Shown here: positions 1-6,758 of the stretch, piece by piece
Numbering within the stretch: the stretch's first letter is position 1
How the letters are laid out: each line of letters begins with the position of its first letter
Assembly: GCA_023145575.1 (NCBI GenBank)
Contig: JAGLDN010000254.1
Span: 1-16,192 of the forward strand
Direction: 5' to 3'
DNA: 16,192 nt
Source of the DNA: Psychromonas sp.
Lineage (GTDB): Bacteria > Pseudomonadota > Gammaproteobacteria > Enterobacterales > Psychromonadaceae
Notes under the pieces: model-generated
What the model saw: only the letters and a program-made list of their open reading frames with translations
Database searches by the model: none
Told to the model about the DNA's origin: nothing
Position numbers and translations under genes: made by a program

Positions 1-42
1 CCCTGTTTCATCAACATGTGCAATCATCGCATACCAACGCAT
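1..42 (-). CDS. Possible N-terminus of a protein running off the left edge
   Basis: Reading leftwards from the ATG at 42-40 gives MRWYAMIAHVDETG, 14 codons to the window edge, with an in-frame TAA directly before the ATG. The string looks like the first beta strand of a small soluble protein, but it is too short to assign to a family. The start has only a weak purine-rich stretch before it. It faces away from yffB, and the decayed repeat element at 90-356 lies upstream. It could equally be chance or part of the repeat. Confidence 0.25.
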   Translation of the reverse strand, partial: MRWYAMIAHVDETG

Positions 43-89
43 TTACTTATTTTTTAAAATTACTGGGGCTTCATAAACTATATTATTAT

Positions 90-356
90 CTGGTCGTTCT
101 ACGTCAAAATTTTACAACATTGTTGATTAATACAAGTTGAATTTTCCGTAGGTGCGCCAACTCGGCTTTTGTTGGCAGAAGAGCAGAACTTATACTCAGT
201 AATCGAAAAGGGAGTAACCATAAAAGAATTAAAATCTTCCTGTTGATTCTACCAAAAATGATAAGCTTAGCTAATTGTTGAAAGGTCAAATGTTGCGTCT
301 TATTTCTGATCATCGAGTTCGTGCATTATCTTTCATTTTTACATCACATGGGAATA
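90..356 (-). mobile_element. Decayed copy of the TATACCC repeat element (copy E)
   Basis: The right boundary at 334-356 is a diverged terminal repeat (CATTTTTACATCACATGGGA followed by ATA). Read on the minus strand, the interior follows the intact copies at 6447 and 10719 in order: an ACTCGATGATCAG-like block, a CTTTTCGATTA-like block, and a TGTTGTAAAATTT...ACGTAGAA block near 90-122 that matches the TATAAAATCTCTATGTAGAA block of the others. The far end is not clear and may reach position 10-30. The open frame on the minus strand inside it resembles nothing and is attributed to the repeat. Confidence 0.6.
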
Positions 357-522
357 TGTTGGGCGCTATTAGATTGGAGGCTGTATAATATCAGTTAGTT
401 TTCTCAATATAAGAACAACTGCATAAAAATAAAGACGTCATTTTAATTTTCCCGTTGGGTGATTAACAGCTTTTTATCCCTGTGACGTATAGTTGAAAAA
501 TCAGCATGACGAATTATATCAA

Positions 523-550
523 TCGACTAGGCATATTTTTACGATATAAT
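523..550 (+). promoter_or_regulatory. Candidate sigma-70 promoter for the yffB-dapE operon
   Basis: TCGACT at 523-528 (4 of 6 to the -35 consensus) and a perfect TATAAT at 545-550 are separated by 16 bp. Transcription would begin near 557, about 45 nt before the yffB ATG. It is the best match in the 246 bp between repeat copy E and yffB. Confidence 0.5.
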
Positions 551-602
551 GTTACATATTGAGGTATTATTGAAATAACTAGCTGATAAAACGAGAAAAA
601 AA

Positions 603-947
603 ATGACAATTTTATATGGCATTTCAAACTGTGACACCATTAAAAAAGCCCAGCATTGGCTTGTCAAAAATGAACATCCCTATACTTTTTATGATTACCG
701 AAAAATGGGTGTGACCACAGAACTCATTGAAACTTTTTTAAAACACGTTTCTTTATCTCAACTACTTAATAAACGCAGTACAACTTATCGACAACTCAGC
801 AATGTACAAAAACAAAATATCACAAAGAAAACAGTAACATTACTTTTCATAGAATTTCCAGCACTTATTAAACGCCCTTTGATCATTCATAATAAAACTT
901 ATCTACTCGGCTTTAAAGAGAGTGATTACCAAACAATTTTCTCTTAA
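603..947 (+). CDS. yffB: YffB/Spx/ArsC-family protein
   Basis: A 114-residue thioredoxin-fold protein of the ArsC superfamily, close in length to E. coli YffB (about 118). It has the start MTILYGISNCDTIKKA, with a single nucleophile-position cysteine at residue 10 followed by DT rather than a CxxC pair. It also has the N-K-R-x3-Y-R stretch at 56-63 and the conserved K-R-P at 90-92 where the family binds its anion. The physiological substrate of YffB is not settled; a glutathione-linked reductase role has been suggested for the family, and arsenate reduction should not be assumed. It is first in an operon, with 12 bp to dapE, an adjacency also seen in E. coli. AGGCAAGC before dapE and GAGAAAAAAA before this ATG act as ribosome-binding regions. 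Confidence 0.92.
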   Translation: MTILYGISNCDTIKKAQHWLVKNEHPYTFYDYRKMGVTTELIETFLKHVSLSQLLNKRSTTYRQLSNVQKQNITKKTVTLLFIEFPALIKRPLIIHNKTYLLGFKESDYQTIFS

Positions 948-959
948 AAGGCAAGCAAA

Positions 960-2093
960 ATGTCTGATAGCAAAGCCTTAAGCTTATTAAAAGATCTTGT
1001 TCAACGAAGATCTGTGACCCCTGAAGATGCTGGATGCCAAGCATTACTCATCACTCGTCTAGAAAAACTAGGGTTTACTTGTGAAACGATGATATTCGAA
1101 GATACAACCAATTTGTGGGCAAGAAAAGGCAATCAAGCCCCTGTTTTTTGTTTTGCTGGTCACACCGATGTCGTACCGAGTGGGCCGTTAGATTTATGGC
1201 GCTATCCTCCTTTTACACCAACAATAGATAAAGGCTATTTATACGGAAGAGGCACCGCTGACATGAAAAGTGGTATTGCTGCTTTTATTATTGCTATAGA
1301 ACAGTTTTTGGTATCTAATAATACGCATAATGGATCCATTGCATTGCTTATTACCAGTGACGAAGAAGGACGCTTCATCAATGGTACAACGCGCGTTATT
1401 GACGTACTTGAAGCGCGTAACGAGAAAATTGATTATTGTATTGTTGCCGAGGCATCAAGCACAGTTAACGTTGGTGATGTTATCAAAAATGGACGCAGGG
1501 GATCGCTCACCGCTGATTTAATCATAAATGGGAAACAAGGCCATGTTGCCTACCCACACTTAGTGAACAACCCGATACATCGTGCGTTACCTGCTTTAAA
1601 TGAACTTGCTACCACACAATGGGATCAAGGCAATCAATACTTCACTGCGACAAGTTTTCAAATCACCAATTTTAATGCGGGCACTGGCGCAAGTAATATT
1701 GTCCCACATGATATCAAAGTACAATTTAATTTTCGTTATTCAACTGAACTCACAGCAAAACAAATTAAGCACATAGTAAAGTCTATTCTCACAAAATATA
1801 GCTTAAATTATAATATCCATTGGACTCATAATGGCAGTCCATTTATCACAGAGCCTGCAAACTTAACAGATATAGCCATTCAATCAATCAAGGAAATAAC
1901 AGGCATTACCTCAAAACTTTCAACCAGTGGGGGTACCTCTGATGCAAGGTTTATTGCACCAACAGGCGCACAAGTTATTGAGCTTGGTCCTTGTAATACC
2001 ACCATTCATCAAGTGAATGAATGTATAAAAATTAAAGATGTTGAAACGCTAGTAGATATTTATCAACGCACTCTTGAAAAACTGTTAATATGA
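960..2093 (+). CDS. dapE: Succinyl-diaminopimelate desuccinylase
   Basis: A 377-residue M20-family zinc hydrolase that removes succinate from N-succinyl-L,L-diaminopimelate, the late step that leads to meso-DAP for peptidoglycan and to lysine. The metal ligands and catalytic residues are visible one position later than the H. influenzae enzyme: H68 and D70 in FAGHTDVVPSG, D101 in GRGTADMKSG, the catalytic base E135 with ligand E136 in TSDEEG, E164 in VAEASST, and H350 near the C-terminus in CNTTIHQVNE. The dimerisation (lid) domain lies at roughly 180-295. Length matches the family, so the protein appears intact. Its stop overlaps the start of the next gene by ATGA, which implies translational coupling to the M15 peptidase. 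Confidence 0.97.
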   Translation: MSDSKALSLLKDLVQRRSVTPEDAGCQALLITRLEKLGFTCETMIFEDTTNLWARKGNQAPVFCFAGHTDVVPSGPLDLWRYPPFTPTIDKGYLYGRGTADMKSGIAAFIIAIEQFLVSNNTHNGSIALLITSDEEGRFINGTTRVIDVLEARNEKIDYCIVAEASSTVNVGDVIKNGRRGSLTADLIINGKQGHVAYPHLVNNPIHRALPALNELATTQWDQGNQYFTATSFQITNFNAGTGASNIVPHDIKVQFNFRYSTELTAKQIKHIVKSILTKYSLNYNIHWTHNGSPFITEPANLTDIAIQSIKEITGITSKLSTSGGTSDARFIAPTGAQVIELGPCNTTIHQVNECIKIKDVETLVDIYQRTLEKLLI

Positions 2094-2767
2094 ATAGATT
2101 AGACCGTGAACAATTAACAGGCACTGTAACAACCCATGTGCTTGAATATAAAAAAAACATTTTGATGCACTCTCAAACAAAAAAAGCATTCGATGCATTA
2201 AAGATTGCGGCAAAAAAAAATGGATTTAATCTTTGTATTGCCAGTGGTTTTCGAGATTTTAAACGTCAACAGTTAATATGGAATAATAAATACTCGGGTA
2301 ACACAGTTATTCTTGATAAATATGAACAACGATTAGACATTAACAAGCTAAAAGAAATTGAAAAGATAAGCGCGATCCTCTATTGGTCAGCACTTCCTGG
2401 TGCAAGTCGACATCATTGGGGAAGTGATTTAGATATATTTGACGAAACATTATTACCTCAAAATCAATCATTACAATTAATTACGTCTGAATATGATCAC
2501 GGAGGATATTTTTCTGAATTAACACAATGGCTGCACGAAAATATAACTCACTTTGATTTTTATCTACCTTACAAAGCTGACTTAGGCGGCGTAGCCAGAG
2601 AGCCTTGGCATATTAGTTACCGACCTATTTCAGAGAATGCATTGCTTGATCTTGATGAAGCGCTAATTTTTGAGTTAATTTCAAACAATAACGTCTTAGG
2701 AAAATCACTTATTTGTGAAACATTGCCTATGATATATAAAAAATTTATAACAAACATTTCACACTAG
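2090..2767 (+). CDS. M15-family D-alanyl-D-alanine carboxypeptidase-like peptidase
   Basis: A 225-residue zinc peptidase of the VanY/M15B type. The signature S-x-H-x2-G-x-x-x-D is at 106-115 (S106, H108, G111, D115). The E-P-W-H motif at 171-174 supplies the catalytic E171 and third ligand H174. A substrate-contacting SGFRD is at 52-56. Enzymes of this family cut D-Ala-D-Ala or related D,D or L,D bonds in cell-wall peptides. No signal peptide is seen: the N-terminus is polar, so export would need another route or the enzyme acts on cytoplasmic muropeptides. It overlaps dapE by 4 bp and lies 9 bp before a PilZ gene, so it shares the operon that makes the DAP residue of the same wall peptide. 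The precise substrate is not visible from sequence. Confidence 0.88.
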   Translation: MNRLDREQLTGTVTTHVLEYKKNILMHSQTKKAFDALKIAAKKNGFNLCIASGFRDFKRQQLIWNNKYSGNTVILDKYEQRLDINKLKEIEKISAILYWSALPGASRHHWGSDLDIFDETLLPQNQSLQLITSEYDHGGYFSELTQWLHENITHFDFYLPYKADLGGVAREPWHISYRPISENALLDLDEALIFELISNNNVLGKSLICETLPMIYKKFITNISH

Positions 2768-2776
2768 GAAATAAAT

Positions 2777-3163
2777 ATGACAGAAAGAAGAAGATTTACA
2801 CGTGTAAATTTTTCAGGTGACTGCATTTTACAAGATGGGATTACCAATTTAACTACACAGTGGCAAACAAACCTCATTGATATTTCATTAAAAGGCGCTT
2901 TAATTACTCGCCCTGCAAAGTGGGATCATCAAAACGATTACGGAGTAACACTAAATTTACAATTAAAAGGCTCAGACGTCATTCTTAATATTGGAGGTGT
3001 TATTTGTCATCAAAATGATGATCTACTTGGTATGCGCTTCTTATCATTAACTATTGAAAGTATTGCCCATCTTAAACGTCTAGTGCAACTCAATATTGCT
3101 GATGAAGAATTACTTTATTTAGAAATGTCACAATTAATAAACCTAAACGAACTACACAATTAA
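2777..3163 (+). CDS. PilZ-domain protein (probable c-di-GMP binder)
   Basis: A 128-residue, single-domain PilZ protein. It has the paired arginines of the RxxxR motif (R5 and R9 in RRRFTR) and the D/N-x-S-x-x-G motif as DISLKG (D35, S37, G40), both required for cyclic di-GMP binding. A beta-rich core continues to about residue 95, followed by a helix. The N-terminal RxxxR lies directly at the start, so no other domain precedes it. It is the last gene of the yffB-dapE-M15 operon, with AGGAAATAA before the ATG. Proteins like this in Alteromonadales and Vibrionales act on motility or envelope functions, but the target is not shown here. Confidence 0.88.
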   Translation: MTERRRFTRVNFSGDCILQDGITNLTTQWQTNLIDISLKGALITRPAKWDHQNDYGVTLNLQLKGSDVILNIGGVICHQNDDLLGMRFLSLTIESIAHLKRLVQLNIADEELLYLEMSQLINLNELHN

Positions 3164-3684
3164 TGTCGCGATAATAACCCATAATTTAAAGCTTCAAGCC
3201 TTAAATAAGTTTATCGGTTTGAGATCGAAGTGTGTCAGGACTGGCAAGAAGTGCTGCTAGGATCCGCAGATGGAAGTGCATTATGCAGAGTCTTAATATA
3301 CCAATGAGCAAAAAACAGTCAACATTAAAGTGCATAGCATAGCGAACACGACAAATAAATTGAAAAACCCATTTTTACAACGGTCTAGTCTTAATATTTT
3401 ATTCTGCACGTAAAGTTTTAGAATGTACCGCTCGTGGTTAAGATCTATATTTTCAGTTCATAAACTCACTTAATGATTTTTTTGGCGAAACGTGAGTTGT
3501 TTCACTATTCAATAATATTTTGTCATCTTTGCGTGATGTTCATAGAAGTTTGATTAATTAAGCTTGCGAAATATAATTGAAAACATTATAATTTGTCAGA
3601 TTATAATTTATCATGTAATTGTTATTCAATTAAAAAATTTAGATAATCGCTTTTTATCGTTAATAAAGCAAACAAAGAGATCCT
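3164..3684. other. 521-bp gap without a recognised gene
   Basis: No reading frame with recognisable similarity was found on either strand. It has a 7-bp inverted repeat AACTCAC (3463-3469) / GTGAGTT (3492-3498) with a 22-nt loop and no T-run, and a TATACCAATGAGC motif near 3298. That motif resembles TATACCAATGACA at about 6285. The rightmost 120 bp hold the promoter of the next gene. No convincing terminator for the PilZ operon was seen. Confidence 0.4.
3564..3592 (+). promoter_or_regulatory. Sigma-70 promoter for the 161-residue orphan
   Basis: TTGCGA at 3564-3569 and a perfect TATAAT at 3587-3592 are spaced 17 bp apart, the ideal distance. A second TATAAT lies at 3602-3607, 19 bp after TTGAAA at 3577-3582. 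Either would give a 5' leader of about 70-85 nt before the ATG at 3685, so this gene is probably transcribed apart from the PilZ operon. Confidence 0.5.
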
Positions 3685-4170
3685 ATGACATTTAGAGATG
3701 ATTTTTATTTAGAACAAAATATAATAGGCTACACAGGCGAATTGACAACTGAGCCGCTACCCACAATTTATTTTCATGATCGCAGGCGAGGTCTTTTTGG
3801 ACACCTCTGCCAACATAGCCATCGCTTAAACTATATTGGCAGAACGCCAGTTGCAAGAGATTGGGACTACTTAATATTTAATTCCAAAGCCAAAGATCCT
3901 GTAATGCAAAGTTCTGATAATTTAGGTACCGCACCAGTAAAACTTTCTTCATCAGATTTGAACAAATTAAACAAAGATTGCACTAAAATAACACAGAACA
4001 ATCTAATTGAGTATTATTTTAATACTATTAAACGTCAGTCTAAATATCCATTCATACGCATAACAAGAGCGGATCAGGAAAAAAGGACCATCCTAAGCGA
4101 AATGTTAAACAACCACAAAGAAATACAAAAAAGATTTAAAGATCAGGGAAGATTTATTGACAATTACTAA
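3685..4170 (+). CDS. Hypothetical protein, 161 residues
   Basis: Not recognised as any family. The N-terminal half (1-66) is rich in aromatics and histidine, with a striking H-D-R-R-R-G at 31-36, then H40, H44 and H46 and a single C42. This is followed by R-D-W-D-Y-L-I-F at 58-65. The middle (67-95) is polar and looks flexible. The C-terminal third (100-161) is charged and helical, ending in FIDNY. No signal peptide, membrane segment or CxxC pair is visible. The ATG at 3685 follows AAGAGATCC at a suitable distance, and two candidate promoters lie upstream. Base composition resembles its neighbours, so recent transfer is not evident. It stands alone, convergent with purU across a decayed repeat element. 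It could be a small enzyme or a secreted effector, but nothing in the sequence decides this. Confidence 0.7.
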   Translation: MTFRDDFYLEQNIIGYTGELTTEPLPTIYFHDRRRGLFGHLCQHSHRLNYIGRTPVARDWDYLIFNSKAKDPVMQSSDNLGTAPVKLSSSDLNKLNKDCTKITQNNLIEYYFNTIKRQSKYPFIRITRADQEKRTILSEMLNNHKEIQKRFKDQGRFIDNY

Positions 4171-4201
4171 AACCCGTCAATTAATGAACAACTTTAAAGC
4201 A

Positions 4202-4599
4202 TATACCCACTTAGCGTAAAGATGTAACATCCAATCGATAGATTATTCACAGAAACTCTCGGCATAAATTCGTAATGAATTGTTCTCTATAGCAATATTG
4301 TGAGATCTCAGTAGCCATCAACGCTTTATTTTTGTTGCTCGAAGTAATAAATGAATTTTAATAGCTTTCAGGTTTAACTTAACTTTAGCAACTATAATTC
4401 ACCTTCCAAAATAATAAAGAACGCTCTAAAAAGTTAGATTAAATTAAAACGCAATCATCTTAGGAACTTTCATGATTCATCCCTGTACTGCACTCATGCG
4501 AAAGTCAACCTATTTCAACAATCGAAAAGCCTGCCGTTGCAGCTTGCATTAAAATTTAAGAGAATGCCTGATATAACATTCTTATACCACATGAGTATA
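4202..4599. mobile_element. Probable decayed copy of the TATACCC repeat element (copy F)
   Basis: The left edge at 4202-4224 reads TATACCCACTTAGCGTAAAG then ATG, close to the family end. The right edge at 4577-4599 matches the inverted end at about 17 of 23 positions (CATTCTTATACCACATGAGT then ATA). Both edges carry TATA. The interior is too diverged to align with confidence, and the copy is longer (398 bp) than intact ones, so an insertion or an unrelated interior is possible. It occupies most of the gap between two convergent genes; nothing else was seen in that gap. Confidence 0.4.
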
Positions 4600-4665
4600 A
4601 AATACACATACAATGAGCATAATTTATGCCAATAAGATTTAATATCAAACTTATTGCAAATGATA

Positions 4666-5502
4666 TTATTTAAAAACAACAGTTCTATTTTTATATACAA
4701 ATACTTTATCACCTAACACTTGCTGTAATGCACGACTTAGTACCGAACGCTCAACATCTCGTCCTGCTTTTGCTAGCTCTTCTGCATTATATGCATGGTC
4801 AATATGTGCAATGTCTTGTGAAATAATTGCCCCATCATCAAGATGTTCATTTACAAAATGAGCCGTTGCCCCAATCATTTTAACACCTCTATCAAATGCT
4901 TGTTCGTATGCTTTTGCACCAATAAAAGCAGGTAAAAAAGAATGGTGAATATTGATCAACTTATTTTTATATTTTGCAACAAAATTAGGGGTAAGAATAC
5001 GCATGTATTTAGCAAGGATCACGTAATCTGGCTTATACTCCGCTATGACTTCAAGTATTTTATCTTCATGCTCTTCACGAGAGAGATCCGCTTGGACAAT
5101 AGCATGAAACGGGACATCAAATTTAGAGACTAATTCTTCTAGTGAATTATAATTGCTAACAACAGCACAAACCTCAACATCCATACCGCCATAAAGGCTT
5201 TTCATTAAAATATCACCGATACAATGCGCTTCTTTTGTGACTAAAACAACAACGCGTTTGTTACGACTGGAAATTAATCGACGATCTGAGCCTTCAGGCA
5301 GGTGAAGATCTAAGTCTGCCAATAGCTTTTCATCATCAAATTCACCTTCAATTACCGTTCTCATAAAAAAACGTCCATAATGTTTATCAACAAATTCATT
5401 GTTTTTGATAATATTTAAGTGTTGATTTTGACAAATATTAGTGATTTGTGCTATTAGTCCTTTACAATCAGGACAATCCGTTAACAATATTTTTTTTTCC
5501 AT
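4666..5502 (-). CDS. purU: Formyltetrahydrofolate deformylase
   Basis: A 278-residue protein (E. coli 280) that hydrolyses 10-formyl-THF to formate and THF, balancing the one-carbon pool and feeding formate to PurT. An N-terminal ACT regulatory domain (about 1-80, opening with KILLTDCPDCKGLIAQIT) is followed by a formyltransferase-fold domain (84-278). The catalytic triad of the fold is present: N184 and H186 in INIHHSFLP and D222 in HLDDGAI, with the same spacing as in PurN. In the E. coli enzyme the ACT domain responds to methionine and glycine. The ATG at 5502 has AAGAGA 8-9 nt upstream. Only 18 bp separate it from ychJ, so the two are one transcript. The gene is intact. Confidence 0.97.
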   Translation of the reverse strand: MEKKILLTDCPDCKGLIAQITNICQNQHLNIIKNNEFVDKHYGRFFMRTVIEGEFDDEKLLADLDLHLPEGSDRRLISSRNKRVVVLVTKEAHCIGDILMKSLYGGMDVEVCAVVSNYNSLEELVSKFDVPFHAIVQADLSREEHEDKILEVIAEYKPDYVILAKYMRILTPNFVAKYKNKLINIHHSFLPAFIGAKAYEQAFDRGVKMIGATAHFVNEHLDDGAIISQDIAHIDHAYNAEELAKAGRDVERSVLSRALQQVLGDKVFVYKNRTVVFK

Positions 5503-5520
5503 TATTAAATCTCTTTTATA

Positions 5521-5985
5521 TTATAGGCAACATTTTTTATATTTTTTAGCACTTCCACAAGGACAAGGGCTATTTCTTTTTAATTTAGATAAATCAATTG
5601 GATAAAACTCACCATCACAATAAAACCACTGTTCGTCATTATTAATAAATCGTGACAGCTCATGGTGGCAACAAAGTTTTTCATCTTTAAAATACCACGC
5701 TTTAAACTCAATAAAGCCTGTGTCACCCAATGTTGTCGCGGCGATAATTTCTAAATTTACCCACGCTGAACTTGGCTCTAAGAGTGACGCTATCGATCGT
5801 TTTTTACAAAAATCAGGATGGTAAGTCGCTAGTAAATACTCCGCATTTTGGCAAATAAAAGCACTATAACGCGATCTCATTAACTGCTCGCACGATGACG
5901 CTTTACTCTTAAAATTATGAAATATTTGACAACAATCTTGATATTTTTTTCCGCTTTTACAAACGCAAACTTGCTCTGCTTTCAT
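5521..5985 (-). CDS. ychJ: YchJ, UPF0225 protein with two SEC-C motifs
   Basis: A 154-residue protein (E. coli YchJ about 152). A SEC-C zinc motif sits at each end: C7-x-C9 with C18-C19 at the N-terminus, and C141-x-C143 with C152-C153 at the very C-terminus (PCPCGS...KKCC). Between them is an NTF2-like/UPF0225 domain with the family stretch CEQLMRSRYSAF and an aromatic FKAWYF strand. The SEC-C motif binds zinc and in SecA also binds SecB and ribosomes; the function of YchJ itself is unknown. It is first in the ychJ-purU operon, the order seen in E. coli. Only 12 bp separate its ATG from repeat copy A, so its promoter must lie in, or beyond, that element. Confidence 0.93.
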   Translation of the reverse strand: MKAEQVCVCKSGKKYQDCCQIFHNFKSKASSCEQLMRSRYSAFICQNAEYLLATYHPDFCKKRSIASLLEPSSAWVNLEIIAATTLGDTGFIEFKAWYFKDEKLCCHHELSRFINNDEQWFYCDGEFYPIDLSKLKRNSPCPCGSAKKYKKCCL

Positions 5986-6037
5986 TTATTACTCGTTTAT
6001 ACCCATGATACCCCAAGGTAAGAAATCAGCAAGGAAA

Positions 6038-6065
6038 ATTGTACCTTAATAATACAAGGTGAAAA
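6038..6065 (-). promoter_or_regulatory. Weak candidate promoter inside repeat copy A for ychJ-purU
   Basis: On the minus strand TTTTCA (6065-6060, 4 of 6) and TACAAT (6043-6038, 5 of 6) are 16 bp apart, with the start expected near 6031, about 45 nt before the ychJ ATG. Since the element ends 12 bp before ychJ, it is a plausible source of transcription. The match is modest. Confidence 0.3.
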
Positions 6066-6083
6066 TTGCCATCTCGATAATTA

Positions 6084-6211
6084 ACATTTAGACATTTAGA
6101 CATTTAGACATTTAGACATTTAGACATTTAGACATTTTAACATTTAGACATTTAGACATTTAGACATTTAGACATTTAGATATTTAGACATTTAGACATT
6201 TAGACATTTAC
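6084..6211. repeat. Tandem array of 16 copies of ACATTTAG
   Basis: The 8-bp unit ACATTTAG repeats without a break from 6084. Variants are the seventh unit (ACATTTTA at 6132), the thirteenth (ATATTTAG at 6180) and the last (ACATTTAC at 6204). There are no spacers, so it is not a CRISPR array. An 8-bp unit cannot keep a reading frame on length change, and stop codons occur (TAG). Slippage during replication should make its length variable between strains. Confidence 0.97.
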
Positions 6212-6282
6212 CTGTAGAATGTTATGCATTGATCTTACACTCGATCTATAACCTGACAATGGTTTTTACGTCACATGGTATA

Positions 6283-6446
6283 TTATACCAATGACACTAA
6301 GTTAATTACAAATATTACTAGGGAAATAAATCCATTTCAACGGATAGCGTATTTTATTTATTGAATCAATCAAAGCTGATCTGAATTCGACATTAAGTAT
6401 CGCCAACTTATCATATCTCGCCATGCTTTTTTTTGATTGTATCTTT
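6283..6446. other. Spacer between repeat copies A and B
   Basis: 164 bp with no recognisable gene. It opens with TATACCAATGACACTAAGTT, immediately abutting the end of copy A. That motif resembles sequences near 3298 and 10388 and may be an end of a second small repeat family. Minus-strand translation contains short open stretches such as KAWRDMISWRYLM, which could be a transposase scrap but were not identified. Confidence 0.3.
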
Positions 6447-6715
6447 TATACCCATGTGACGTAAAAATGCTTTGTCAGGCTCAAGCTCGATAATCATAAC
6501 AAGACACAATATTAGGCAATTGCTGTTCACTTTTCGATTATTGTAACGCAATCTTGGTTTTAGAGCTTATGATCCGTAGGGCAAGGCAACGAGTACCAAG
6601 TCGGGTTGTTATAAAATCTCTATGTAGAATTACTTAGAAATTAAAGTCTTTATTTTAATTGACCTTTGGTATTATTACCCTTGCTGAATTTGCACTTTTG
6701 CGTCACATAGATATA
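6447..6715 (+). mobile_element. TATACCC repeat element, copy B (full length)
   Basis: 269 bp from TATACCCATGTGACGTAAAA at 6447 to the inverted end TTGCGTCACATAGATATA at 6715. It aligns along its whole length with copy C (10719-10967), sharing long identical blocks such as CAGGCTCAAGCTCGAT, AGGGCAAGGCAACGAGTA and GTTATAAAATCTCTATGTAG. No reading frame is conserved between the two. It lies 43 bp beyond the asnB stop. Confidence 0.9.
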
Positions 6716-6758
6716 TAAATAACTGATGTTACGCAGTAATTAACATAAAGCCTGAATT

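Larger units (their letters stand above)
5998..6282 (-). mobile_element. TATACCC repeat element, copy A, carrying a tandem array
   Basis: It is bounded by TATACCCATG at 5998 and by the inverted end TTTTTACGTCACATGGTATA finishing at 6282. Read on the minus strand, the start (CATTGTCAGG, then GATCGAGTGTAAGATCAATG) follows the left part of copies B and C. The end (CAAGGTACAATTTTCC-like block with CCTTGCTGATTTCTTA) follows their right part. The middle third has been replaced by the 8-bp tandem array at 6084-6211. It is 285 bp long with no coding capacity. It abuts the start of ychJ. Confidence 0.8.

Noticed and set aside
104..313. 69-residue minus-strand reading frame
   Set aside because: It lies inside decayed repeat copy E, has no conserved counterpart in other copies and resembles no protein.
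603..947. Arsenate reductase
   Set aside because: The protein is in the ArsC superfamily but matches the YffB branch next to dapE, and there are no ars genes around it.
4515..4712. 65-residue minus-strand reading frame overlapping the end of purU
   Set aside because: Low-complexity, no family resemblance, overlaps purU in another frame and lies mostly in the putative decayed element.
6084..6211. CRISPR-like array
   Set aside because: The 8-bp units are contiguous with no spacers, and no cas genes are nearby.
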